From contig NZ_QKMR01000004.1 of assembly GCF_003208175.1 (NCBI RefSeq), forward strand, positions 205,686 through 269,685: a stretch of DNA of 64,000 nt, written 5' to 3'. The stretch comes from Ruminiclostridium sufflavum DSM 19573. Its GTDB lineage: Bacteria; Bacillota; Clostridia; Acetivibrionales; DSM-1351. A program made the translations under genes and the position numbers. Of this stretch, positions 8,302 through 20,500 are shown one piece after another. A model generated the notes under the pieces. The model did not search any database and was not told where the DNA came from. It saw only the letters and a program-made list of their open reading frames with translations. Within the stretch, counting starts at the first letter, position 1. The number at the start of each line of letters is the position of its first letter.

Positions 8302-9397
8302 GATTATAGGTGTAATCGGCTGCGGCGGAAAAGTCGGCCATGCAGCCTGTGAATATTTAATAGAAAAAGGATACAGGGTTAAGGGAGGGCAAAGGAATCC
8401 GGCTGGTTTCAGCCACAGCTGTTTCCAGTGGGTTAAAACTGATATTTATGATGAAGCTTCGCTGCAAGCTTTTTGCAGAAGGTGCAGTCTGGTCATAAAC
8501 TGTGCGGGGCCGTCCTGTCTGATAAGAGAAAAGGTGGCCGCAGCTTCTGTAAAAGCAGGTGCGAAATATGTAGATACCTTTGGAACCTTTCTTATTGACA
8601 ACGCATATGCACAAAGTATAAGAAACGGCGTTTGTGTGGTTTCAGCAGGCAATGTTCCCGGTTTATCTGAGATATTGCCATGCAGCCTGATCAGTGAATA
8701 TTTTGATGAGGTTGACGAAATCGAGGTATATGCAGGGGGACTGGATTACCCTACCTTCAGCTCCACGGCAGATGTTCTTCTAAGCTCACTGGAGGGCTAT
8801 GGGTATGCCGGCTCATTTTATAATTGCGGAGAAATATGCAGTGAATTGGCGGATACAAGTAAAAGAATTAAAATATGGGGTTTTGATGAGGAAGTGTTTG
8901 CAAAGCCTTTCATTGGGAGTGAGTTTGCGGCACTTTGCAAAAGGAAGGGAGTCAAAAAGGGGTACTGCTATAATACCGTAGTTTCAAAGCAGCTGGGAGA
9001 GGCAATGGTAAACAGCTGTATAGAGCTGGCTGCCGGAAGGGCTGGAAGGTCCCTTGAAAAATGTGTAGAAGAAATAAACACGCAAATGGAGCTGTCCTTG
9101 TTTGGAAGGAAGCCGGGGTATACTCTGGTTGCTGCTGTTACCGGCAGTAAATCAGGAAAAGCCCGGACCAAGCGAGTATCGGTAAAGGTTAAAAGCAGCT
9201 GTGAAATCACAGGGATTGTAGCCGGAATGGTTGCTGCGGAGCTTGCAGGCAAAGATATACCCTGCGGGATATATTATCCTTTTGAAATCACTGATGCAGG
9301 AAAAATCATGGCTAAGCTTCTGGAATATAAGAATATATTTGAATATACCTCTTTGGATGACGCAGACATCGCGGATTTTGAAGAAGGAACCCTGTAA
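8288..9397 (+). CDS. Saccharopine dehydrogenase-like NAD(P)-dependent reductase
   Basis: 369 residues (368 if ATG 8291 is used). It overlaps the preceding NRPS gene by 14 bases, so translation is probably coupled. The N-terminus is a Rossmann fold, GVIGCGGKVGHAA, followed by INCAGPSC and GAKYVDTFG, as in the saccharopine dehydrogenase NADP-binding family. The family reduces imines or enoyl groups, and members appear in natural-product clusters as trans-acting reductases. In yersiniabactin and pyochelin synthesis a different oxidoreductase family (Irp3/PchG) reduces one thiazoline to thiazolidine. By position this protein could do the same job here, which is inference. No membrane segment or signal peptide is seen. 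Confidence 0.72.
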   Translation: MMRNEIIGVIGCGGKVGHAACEYLIEKGYRVKGGQRNPAGFSHSCFQWVKTDIYDEASLQAFCRRCSLVINCAGPSCLIREKVAAASVKAGAKYVDTFGTFLIDNAYAQSIRNGVCVVSAGNVPGLSEILPCSLISEYFDEVDEIEVYAGGLDYPTFSSTADVLLSSLEGYGYAGSFYNCGEICSELADTSKRIKIWGFDEEVFAKPFIGSEFAALCKRKGVKKGYCYNTVVSKQLGEAMVNSCIELAAGRAGRSLEKCVEEINTQMELSLFGRKPGYTLVAAVTGSKSGKARTKRVSVKVKSSCEITGIVAGMVAAELAGKDIPCGIYYPFEITDAGKIMAKLLEYKNIFEYTSLDDADIADFEEGTL

Positions 9398-9431
9398 GCC
9401 GCTATATAAAATTGAAGGGAGATTGGGAAAC

Positions 9432-11564
9432 TTGAAAAATGATTATTTTGAGGGGGTTTATTTATCAGGGCTTTTAAAGGAAAGAGCCGTTGAAAGCCCT
9501 GACTGTAAAGCATATATTTTTGTAAATTCGGATTTCACAGAAGAGACTATTACATATCTTCAGCTATATAAAAGGGCTTGCAGCTATGCCCGGTATTTGG
9601 AGGATACAGGAATAAAGGAAAATGATTTTTGTATGCTGTTGTTCAAGCAAAGTATTGATTTTGCAGTTGCATTTTTTGCATGCGGCATTATAAAAGCCAT
9701 ACCGGTACCTTTAAATATGCCTGCTAAAATAAAAAACCTTTCCAAATGGGAAAAGATAGCACAGGAGACAGGCACAAGAGCTGTCCTGACCTCGGGAAAA
9801 AAGTATGCTTCTCTGAAAAGGCTTTTCAGCAATTCGGAAATTTTACAGGTAATACCTATTATACACGAACAGGAAAATTATGAAGAAGCTCTTTTATTTA
9901 CAGAGGACATATATGATGGAAATGAAATTGCTTTTCTACAGTATACCTCAGGCTCTACTGCTTTACCAAAGGGCATAATGGTAACTCAGAGCGCGGTACT
10001 CAACAATATAAAACAGATTCAGCGGATACTGGGGGTTGACAGGGACACTGTTCTGGTAATGTGGCTGCCTTATTATCACGATATGGGCCTTATAGGAGGC
10101 TTTTTGCTCGCAATATATGCGGGCTTTCCATTAGTTTTTATGGAGCCTATGGATTTTGTGAGAAATCCAATCATGTGGGCTGAGGCAATTTCAAAATACA
10201 GAGCTACTCATACGGGAGCACCTAATTTTTCATATAACCTTTTAGCCGAAAAGCTGGAGAGCTACAAAGGGGAGGATATATCTTTTGAATCGCTGAAGTG
10301 TGTATTTTGCGGCTCTGAACCCATAAATGCAAAAACCATGCACAGATTTGGTTCGACGGCTGCCGGATTTGGGTTCAGGGGGTTTAACATATTTGCAGGA
10401 TATGGCTTGGGAGAAGGTTCACTTATTGTTTCAGGCTATGTAAGAACTGAACAAAAAATGACATATGCTATTTTAGATAAAAAGGCTTTTTCACATAACA
10501 AGGTGGAAATTATCGAGAAAAACTATCTGGAAAAGCTTCCGGAAATAGATGCAGATACCCAAATTTGCCTTGCAGGCAACGGTTTTGTGATAGAAGAGCA
10601 CAGAATTGAAATTATTGATGCGGAAACGAAGGAAGTGCTTGGAGCCAATCAGATCGGTGAAATAAAATTTATCGGGAAATCAGTAACTAAAGGGTATTGG
10701 GGGAAAAAGGATATTACCGGGGAAATCTTCGGTACAGGAAAAAATGGTGAGAGAACACTGCTTACAGGTGATTTGGGATTTGTTGATGAAAGCGGAGAAG
10801 TATATATCACAGGAAGAAAAAAAGAGCTGATGATAATTAATGGCTGCAACTATTATCCTCAGGATATTGAGAGAACAATTTCCTGCTCAGACAATAATTT
10901 TTGTGAAAATGGGACGGCTGCGTTTTCAGTACAATTCGGGGAGGATGAGGAAAGGCTTGCGGTTGTTCAGGAGGTTAAGCTGAGCGGAATGCATAATGCC
11001 GATTGCACAGCATGGGCCATGAAAATAAGAGCAGCCGTTGCAAAGGAGCATAATTTGCAGGTACATAAAATAACCTTTATTCCCAAGATGCATTTGCCGA
11101 GAACCTCCAGCGGGAAAATACAGAGATTGAAGGCGAAACAGACAGAAATATCCGGAGCATGGGAAAGAATAGTGGGTGTCTCTGAATTCAAGCTTAATTA
11201 CAAGGCATTGGAAAAGGAATGTATTGCTCCATATGACTATATCGAATTTGCGGAAGAGCTGGTGAGCGGCATCTTGGGAGTTTCAAGGACAGCCTTGGAT
11301 GCCTCCCGCCCCTTTACGGAAATGGGCATGAATTCTATAATGCTTGTTTTAATGTGCGGATATATAAATAAATACCTTAAAACTGACTTGCAGGTGCAGG
11401 AACTGTTCAGCCACAACACCATAGAGGCTCTGGGCAAATATCTGTTTTCACTCAGGAGCAATGAATATGGGAAAAAAGAAGAAGCGGTCTATAATGGGGA
11501 AGAGCTGGACAGGATGTCATATGACCAGCTTGTTGAATTGTTAAATACGGAAATAGGAGGCTGA
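9432..11564 (+). CDS. Fatty acyl-AMP ligase fused to an acyl carrier protein
   Basis: About 710 residues from TTG 9432, which has GGGAGA roughly 10 nt upstream and begins 34 nt after the previous stop. The open frame continues upstream to 9231 but that part lies inside the preceding gene and does not resemble the family. FAAL signatures are clear: YTSGSTALPKG (about 170), WLPYYHDMGLIGG, THTGAPNFSYNL, then TGDLGF and SSGKIQR. The C-terminal ACP has GMNSI with the phosphopantetheine serine at about 635 (Asn replaces the usual Asp before it). FAALs activate free fatty acids as acyl-adenylates and pass them to a carrier protein without CoA. It therefore likely loads the starter lipid for the KS-AT-ACP module encoded 1 bp downstream. 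Chain length is unknown. Confidence 0.87.
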   Translation: MKNDYFEGVYLSGLLKERAVESPDCKAYIFVNSDFTEETITYLQLYKRACSYARYLEDTGIKENDFCMLLFKQSIDFAVAFFACGIIKAIPVPLNMPAKIKNLSKWEKIAQETGTRAVLTSGKKYASLKRLFSNSEILQVIPIIHEQENYEEALLFTEDIYDGNEIAFLQYTSGSTALPKGIMVTQSAVLNNIKQIQRILGVDRDTVLVMWLPYYHDMGLIGGFLLAIYAGFPLVFMEPMDFVRNPIMWAEAISKYRATHTGAPNFSYNLLAEKLESYKGEDISFESLKCVFCGSEPINAKTMHRFGSTAAGFGFRGFNIFAGYGLGEGSLIVSGYVRTEQKMTYAILDKKAFSHNKVEIIEKNYLEKLPEIDADTQICLAGNGFVIEEHRIEIIDAETKEVLGANQIGEIKFIGKSVTKGYWGKKDITGEIFGTGKNGERTLLTGDLGFVDESGEVYITGRKKELMIINGCNYYPQDIERTISCSDNNFCENGTAAFSVQFGEDEERLAVVQEVKLSGMHNADCTAWAMKIRAAVAKEHNLQVHKITFIPKMHLPRTSSGKIQRLKAKQTEISGAWERIVGVSEFKLNYKALEKECIAPYDYIEFAEELVSGILGVSRTALDASRPFTEMGMNSIMLVLMCGYINKYLKTDLQVQELFSHNTIEALGKYLFSLRSNEYGKKEEAVYNGEELDRMSYDQLVELLNTEIGG

Positions 11565-11565
11565 T

Positions 11566-14500
11566 ATGACTGATAAGGATATGATTAAGAAATCGTTGCT
11601 GGAAATACAAAGATTGAAAAAGCTTCTTTATAAAAAGGAAAATGTTTCTTACGGGGATATAGCAATTATCGGAATGGCCTGCAAATTTCCCGGAGGAATA
11701 GATAATATAAGTGATTTCTGGGAGGTAATAAGCGATAACAGGTGTATAATTGATTTTCCTGACAGCCGCCGTTTTGAAAGCTATGACTGTAAAAACAAAT
11801 ATACGGAGAAGGGGGGCTATCTGAAAAACAATGTTGAGAGCTTTGATAGCCTGCTTTTCAAAATTTCACCTGATGAGGCCGGCTGTATGGACCCCCAGCA
11901 AAAATTATTTTTAAAGGTTTGCTATGAGGCTCTGGAAAATTCAGGGTATTCGGCAACATCAATGAAAGGAAGCAATACAGGAATTTATACGGGAGTTTCA
12001 CTTATGGACTATGCAAATACTCTCAAAGCCTATAGAGAAAAGAACGGCAGCAGTAATCCAAAGGACATAACGGGGACAGGCTTTTCCTTTCTCAGCGGCA
12101 GAACCTCCTATTATTTTGGCTTTCATGGGGCGAGTATAACAATTGATACAGCATGCTCGTCATCTCTGGTCGCCGTACACGAGGCTTGCAGCGGTATCAG
12201 AAACGGAGACTGTGACATGGCACTTGCCGGTGGAGTAAATATCATATATTCGCCGGAGACTACTGAACTTCTATCCCAGCTTAATATTCTTTCTCCGGAT
12301 TGCACCATAAGTACTTTTGACAACAGGGCAAACGGGACTGTCCGCGGAGAGGGATGCGGTATTGTGGTACTGAAAAAGCTCGATAAGGCACAGGAGGACG
12401 GAGACAATATCCTTGCTGTTATCAAGGGAAGCAATATAAATCAGGACGGAGCAAGCAGCGGACTTACCTCTCCCTATGGGCCAATGCAGGAGAGTCTTAT
12501 GAAAAGAGCATGGGAAAGAAGCGGAATTGCGGAAAGAGAGGTTGACTATATTGAAGCGCATGGTACGGGTACAAAACTTGGAGACGCAATAGAAATCACC
12601 TCTCTTGGAAATATAGTGAGCAGAGAGCGGGAAGAGCCTCTATATATAGGTACGGTAAAAACAAACATCGGGCATCTGGAAGCGGCGGCAGGAGTTGCAG
12701 GACTGATAAAAACCGTCTTAATGATAAATAACGGAACTATTCCGGCTGTTGCCAATTTTAAGGAGCCCTCTCAAAATATCCAGTGGAAGAATTATAATAT
12801 AAAAGTCCCGTATAAAAATATAAAATGGGAGAGAGCTGATAAAAAAAGGGTCGCAGGAGTAAGTGCTTTCGGACTGAGCGGAACAAATGCACATGTTGTA
12901 CTGGAGGAGTACAAGGAGGACAGGCCGGTCATACAGGAAAAAGCTTTTGAAGAGTATTCCGTAAAATTAAGCTCACCTACAGTCAATGGCTTGAAAAAGC
13001 AGGCAAAGGCATATAAAAATTTATTTAAAAAATTTTATATGAGCAAGGATATCTCTCTTGAAAATATTGAATACAGCATAAACATTTCAAAGTCGGATTA
13101 CAGAGAAAAGGCAATTGTAAACGGAAAAAATTATGAGGAATTGATAAAGTCCTTTGATATGCTGCTGGATAATAAAATAGACTCATGCATTAAATACGGC
13201 AATGAGTCAAAGAAAATCGTATTTATGTTTACAGGACAGGGATCACAGCAGGCGGGAATGTTTAAAAAGCTGTATACTGAAAATAAGGTGTTTGCAAAAT
13301 ACTTTGATGAGTGCAATCTTTACTATATGCTGCAAACCTCACATGACTTGAAAGATATTATTTTTCAGGAAAGTGATTTTTTAGAAAATACGTATTTCAC
13401 CCAGCCTGCATTATTTTCTGTGGAATATTCCTTTGCAAAAATGCTCATGAGCTTTGGAGTAACCCCGGACATAATGCTGGGGCATAGTGTGGGTGAGTAT
13501 GTAGCAGGCTGCCTTGCGGGAGTTTTTTCCCTGAGGGATTCAATTAAATTGATAACCGAAAGAGGACGGCTGATGAGTAACGTCTCGGGTAAAATGGCGG
13601 CAGTTTTTTCCGACAGGGAATTTGTAAGGAAGAAAATAGAGAGAGGGTATGAAAAGCTCTCCATTGCAGCTTCAAACAGCAGAAATCAAACGGTAATAAC
13701 GGGGAGTTCCGGTGAAATAGAAGAGTTTTGCGAAGAAATGAAGGCAATGGACATTAAAACCTCTGAGCTCAAGGTCAGACATCCCTTCCACTCACCCTTA
13801 ATGAATGATGCGGCAGAGGAATATAGAAAGCTTCTTGGCACAATTAAGTTTAATATGCCTGTAATTGAAATATTATCAAATGTCACAGGAGAGAAGGAAG
13901 GTGCAAAATATACAGAGATTGGGTATTGGATCAGCCATATGCTTTCCGAGGTCCATTTTTACGATGAGCTCATGTCACTTAAAGATGAGAATGCCGTTTT
14001 CGTTGAAATAGGACCGAAAGGAGTTCTGACGGCAATTGCAAAAGAAATTGTCAGTGCCGGAAGCAAATGCCTGTTTGAAAATTTCTCGGGGGGAAAATAC
14101 CCAAACAATCTGCTTAAACAGCTTTTGAGTGAGCTTTTTGTAAACGGCTGTGAAATCAATTGGAGAAGCTATTATCAAAGCTTAAATATAAAATTCCTAT
14201 TGGTTAGGGTTCCTAATTATGCATTTGATGAAAAGGTGCTGTCAATTGGAGGAATGAAGGAACAGCAATTAACTGAAAAAAGCAGTGTTTTATCGGATTA
14301 TACTGAAAAAGAAAATACAGTATTGTCATCCTTTGCCGAAACAAAAGAATTTCTAATAAAGGAGATTGTTTCAGCCTTGGGAATTCAGGAAGGTGATTTT
14401 ACTGACAAGGATAACCTGCTTCTGTACGGAATGGATTCAATAGTGATAATGAAGCTTGCTTCTTCATGGAAGGATAAATTAAATATAACCTTAACAGCTG

Positions 14501-17500
14501 TTGAGCTTATAAAAAACCCTACTCTGAAAGGCTGGGCGGAATTATTATGGTCCGCCGGGAATGCGGAGGGAGAAAAGGATGGTGCCGGTGCCGAAGACAT
14601 AAAATTTGTGCCGGACAAGAGTGGCCAATATGAAAAGTTTTCTTTAAATGAGGTACAATACGCCTATTGTATCGGAAGGAATGACACCGTCGAATGGGGT
14701 GGGGCAGGCTGCTATGCATACTTTGAAGTGGATTTGAAGGAGCTTGATAATGAAAAATTCAAAGGCTCGCTTCAAAAGCTTGTTGAAAGGCATCCTATGC
14801 TAAGAGCTGTCATTTCACAGGACGGCATACAGAAAATTGAACAAAGCATAAGTCTGCCTTATACAGTATATAATTTTACTGAAATGCAGGGGACTGAGCT
14901 TCATCTTGAAAGAATCAGAAAAGAAATGAGCAGTCAGGTACTTCCTCTGGGGAAACCAATGTTTGATATCAGAGTGACAATGAGAAGCGATAATTTATAC
15001 AGGATACACTTTGGAATAGATTTTCTCATTGCAGATGCAATGAGTCTGCAAATATTCTGGAATGATTTATATAAGCTGTACTTAGGGGAAAAACTTCCTG
15101 AAATAGAGGTTACATACAAGGAATATCTTGAGTACAGGGAGCAAAAAAAGAAAACAAGGCATTATGAAGGATGCAGGGAATACTGGCTGTCAAGAGCTGA
15201 GAATTTTCCCGGAAGGCCGAGGCTTCCTGTGAGAAATATAAGCGATAATTCTTCAAAGGGCAAGTTTTCACGAAAGCAGCATGTAATTGATTATACAGCG
15301 TGGGGGAAATTTGTTAGGAATGCCGCGAAATTTAAGCTTACACCTTCGGCGGCAATGCTGGGTCTGTATTCCGAGGTGTTGTCCGCATGGGGCGGCGAGA
15401 AACGGTTTGGTGTAATGCTTACTGTGTTTGAACGCGAAAATGTTCATCCTCAGATCAATGATGTGGTAGGTGACTTTACAAAGCTTATGCTGGTTGATGC
15501 AGAGCGCGAACATGTTCCGGTAAAGGACAATGCATTCAGGCTTCAGGCTAAAATGCAGGAGTGCATGCAGTATAATGATTATTCGGCAGTTGATTTTGTA
15601 AGGGAAATCAATAAAAAACAGGGAGATGCGATTTATCCCATAGTATTTACAAGTGCAATAGGTATAAATTCATGGGAGAACTCTTCAAACTGCTTCTATG
15701 AAAACCTGGGCTTCAGCATGTCATCAACTCCTCAGGTATGGCTGGACTTCCAGCTGTTTTCACAGCACAGAGGAATTGTCATATCATGGGATGCCAATGA
15801 ATCGGTTTTTTGTGACAATGTAGTAAATGATATGTTTGACAGGTATTGTGAGCTTGTGCTAATGGCCAGTGAGGCTGAAGCCTTTTGGGAAACCTGTCTG
15901 GAGGATATGCGCCCTCATAAACAAGCGGAGGTGCATGCCAGAGTAAATGATACATATAAAGAGAATTGCGGTTCTATGCTTTTGTTTGAGAATATTGAAG
16001 AAAATGCCGTAAAATATCCCCATAAGACAGCAGTTGTTTTTGAAGGGCGGGAATATTCATACTCCCGGCTTGCATATGAAGCTCGCAGGATATCAGCTTT
16101 ATTGATTGAAAACGGTGTCGGGCAAAATACTTTTGTAGCTGTTCAGATGAAAAAATCCTTTGAGCAAATTGCGGCTGTAATAGGAATTACCAGACTGGGG
16201 GCGGCCTATGTTCCTGTTTTGTATAACCAGCCAATTGAGCGGACCGAAGCTGTCCTGAGAAAAAGCGGAGCAAATATCATTTTTACAGATGAGTCCTTAA
16301 AGAATGGTTTTGGCAAGGAAATTTCAGTTATAACAGCAGAAATGAAGTCAGACAAAACAGATGAGTGCAGTCATCAGGTTTCACCCGAAAGTCTTGCTTA
16401 TGTCATATTTACTTCCGGTTCAACCGGTACACCAAAGGGTGTCTGCATAAATCATTTTGAAGCAATGAATACAATCTATGATGTTAACCGGAAATATGCT
16501 GTGGATTCCCAGAGTGTAATACTTGGATTGTCATCCCTGAGCTTTGATTTATCGGTTTATGATGTTTTTGGAGTACTGTCGGCCGGAGGCACACTGGTTT
16601 TGCCCGGAGAGGATGACAAGACTAATCCCGGAGCATGGTTTGAAATGTCAGAACAGATGCACCTTACCCTATGGAACAGTGTTCCGGCCTTGCTCGAGCT
16701 GTATCTTGACTGGCTTATCCGGCATAAAAAAAAGGATTGCTCCATAAGACGCGTGATACTTTCGGGAGACTGGATACCCCTTCACATACTTGAAAAAGTG
16801 AACAGGGTCATGCCCGCTGCGAAGCTTACAAGTATGGGCGGAGCCACTGAAGCTTCAATCTGGTCAAATTATTTTGATGTGGAAAAAATCGAAAGGGACT
16901 GGGTGTCTGTTCCGTACGGGTATCCGCTGGCAAATCAGGGATATTACATATTGGATGAGTTTGGAAGACCTTGCCCGGACTGGGTTGAAGGCAGGCTGCA
17001 TATATACGGAAGCGGAGTGGCAGAGGGTTATTTAAAGGAAAGGGAATTAACGGAAAATGCTTTTACAATCAATAGCCTTTCAGGAAAAAGAATGTACAAT
17101 ACAGGTGATTTTGGAAGATATATGAACAACGGTATCATAGAATTTTTGGGAAGAAAGGATGCCCAAGTCAAAATAAATGGGTTCAGGGTGGAGCTGGGCG
17201 AAATAGAAAATCAAATTATCAGTACAGGGCTGGTTTCTGACAGTGTTGCTGCCTTCTATAAAAAAAGTGAGAATGAAAAGTATCTGCTTGCATATTATAC
17301 CCCGATAGAAATAGCTTCAGAACACACGGAGGATTTGTCGCGTGTTGCCAAAAAGGCGAAGGAAGCTTCCGGGCAGCTTCCGCAAAATATTTCACCTCAG
17401 GAGTTCAGGAAGATATCCGATAGTATGGAAAGCATGAGCCTTGGTATTATGATTAATACATTTTTAAATATGAAGGTTCTTACTTCCGAGAATCCTGTTT

Positions 17501-20500
17501 TATCTGTTAACGAACTGGTGAGCAAAGGTTTGGCAGCTGAAAAATACAAGAAATTATTAACTCAGTGGGCTGATTCTCTTGTAAAGCATGGTTATATTGA
17601 AAAAACAGGAATGAATTACAGGCCTAAAACGAAATTGGAATTTGTGGATATTGACGCTATTCTGAAGGAAACCAACAGCTATGAGCACGTTTCCTACTGG
17701 GCTGACTCGTTGGAATTTCTGGTATTGTGCAACAAGTCGATACTTGAAATTCTTCGTGCCGACGTAAACCCTCTTGCTATATTATTTCAAGAGGGGACAA
17801 CAAGCCGGGCGGAAAACTTCTACCGGTATAATCCGGTTGCAAGCTATAATAATAATATTGTTGCACAGGCTATAGCGGAGTATGTAAGCCAATACGACAG
17901 TGATCATACTGTCAGGGTGCTGGAATTCGGAGCGGGAACAGGCGGAACTACAGCGGAGATTCTAAGCAGGATAGCAGGACGGAATTTAAAATATACATAT
18001 ACGGATTTATCCACCTTTTTTACTACAAAAGCACGTAATATGTTCAAGGAATATGATTTTGTTGATTACGGACTTTATAATATTGACAATTATCCTGTGA
18101 CACAAGGCTATGATTATGGCAAATACGATATAATAATAGGAGCCAATGTACTTCACGATGCAAAAATTCTCAATACGACCCTGCAGTATCTGCGTTCCTT
18201 GCTTACAAATCAGGGGATGCTTGTAATATTGGAGCTGACAACCAATAAACTGTTCTACAAGGTTTCAATAGGACTGATTGAAGGCTTCTCAGGGTACGAG
18301 GATGAAAGGGTGGCGGTAAATGAGCCTTTACTTTCCGTTGAACAGTGGAGAGAAAAATTATTGGAAAATAAATTCAGCAGTATATATTCATATCCTGAAA
18401 AGGGAAGCCCTGCCGGTAATTTCGAACAGAATGTCATTTTATGCTGCGCAGGAAATAACCTCAGATATGAAAGTCAGGACTTGATAAAGGAAAAAATACG
18501 CCATAAATTGCCGTCTTATATGCTTCCATATAAAATTTATCCCATTTCGTCTATTCCTCTGAACAGTAACGCTAAGGTCAACAGGAGCTTGCTTCCGATT
18601 CCCGATTTCAACAATCTGGACATAGAGCTTGTAAGCCCTGAAAACCCTACAGAAGAGGCATTGTGCAATATTTTTGCGGAGGTTCTCGAAATTGACCGGA
18701 TAGGAACAAATCAGGACCTGTTTCAAATAGGGGGAGATTCTCTAAAGGCAATACAAATTGTCTCAAAGCTGCAGGAGCAAGGCTTTAATGCAACTCTTGC
18801 AGATATATACGGTAATCCGGAAATAAAGAGGCTATCCTCCTTTTTAATTAACAATTCTGAAAATAAGAGCCTTGGGGATATATCCCGGTACAGTGCGGAG
18901 CCTGTCAGAACAAGGGAAAAATATGATTTGAACAGTATACAGCAGGCCTATTTGATGGGAAGGAGCAAGGACTTTGATTTGGGAAATATATCCTGCCATT
19001 ATTATGTGGAGATTGAAACAAAGCTTGATATCGCAAGATTGCAGGAAAGCCTGAACAAGGTTGTGAAGCATCAGCCCGCTCTGCGCTCAGTGGTTTACAG
19101 TAATGGCTATCAGCAGGTTTTGGATGAGGTGCCGGAGTATATAATAGAAGTAACGGATATTTCAGATTTAAGTGATTTCCAGAAGCAAATGAGAATAATG
19201 AAATACAGAAATGAAGTATCCCATGATATATTTGAACTTGGCAAGTGGCCAATGTTCAGGTTTAAAGCTATAAAAACAGGAGAAGGCATTTATTTGCTTG
19301 TTGCCGATATTGATGTAATGATTGCAGATGCAGCCAGCTTTTACATTATGGGAAAGGAGCTGACCTACTACTATAATAATAAAATGAAGCTTCCTGAATT
19401 CAAGTTTGAATTTTCAGATTACCTGCGTTCCTTAAACAATTATAAGAAGACCGGGCTTTATGAACAGGACAGACAATACTGGCAGGGCAGGCTCAAGGAT
19501 TTTCCGGATTCTGTCCAGCTGCCTGTGAAAAATTCTGTTAAAAATATCAAATCGCCAAGATTTAAGCGCCTGTCAAAAATATTCGGCAAGAAACATTGGG
19601 AAAGACTTAAGAAGGTTTCGGCGCAATACGGCATCACACCTGCCGCAACAATTTGCTGTGCCTACTGTAAGGTGCTGGCATATTTTTGCAACAAAGAAAG
19701 ATTCGCTGTTAATGTTACAATTTTCAACAGATATAATTTCTATGAAGATATAGAGAATATTATGGGTGATTTCACATCAACAATGCTTCTTGATGCAAAT
19801 ATGAAGGCAGGATTGGATTTCTGGGGGCAGGCCGCGGAAATGCAGAAGGTCTTTGCGGAAGGCATGGATCACAGAAATTATGATGGTATTGATTTTATGA
19901 AGGATTTGAGCCTGAACAGGGAAGCACGGAGTCAAACAATCGTTCCGGTTATTTTTACTTGTGCGATATTTGATAAGGATGTCAAGGGCTGGAAGGAAAT
20001 CGGAGACTTGAAATATGCTGTCAGTCAGACCTCACAGGTTCTGCTGGATAATCAGATAACTGTTCTTGACGGAGAATTGACAGTTGCATGGGACTATGTT
20101 GAAAATGTTCTGGACAGTGAAGTAATTAACGATATGTATTCCTCATACATATCCCTGCTTGATGACATATGCTGCGGAGTTGAGATAATCAAGCCTTTTT
20201 GTGAAGCCGCGGAAAAACTTTACAAGCATACGGATGACATACAGGAGCTGTTAAGCCTTGAAAAGCTGCTGCTTGCCCGCTTTGATTCTCAAAGCGTTGC
20301 TGTGGTTGATAATGGGAAGAGGTATACTTATGAACAGCTAAATAAGGAAAGCAACAGGGTGGCGTGTAAATTAATAAAAATGGGTTGTACAGGTAAAAAA
20401 GCCGGTATTTCAAGCTCTGACGGATATATTTCAATTGCCGGTATTCTCGGAATACTGAAGGCGGGTAATACCTGCGTACTTGGTGAAAGCACCGGAATGG

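Noticed and set aside
9231-9431. 5' extension of the FAAL frame
   Set aside because: It overlaps the reductase gene by 167 bp and shows no family similarity; TTG 9432 has a ribosome site.
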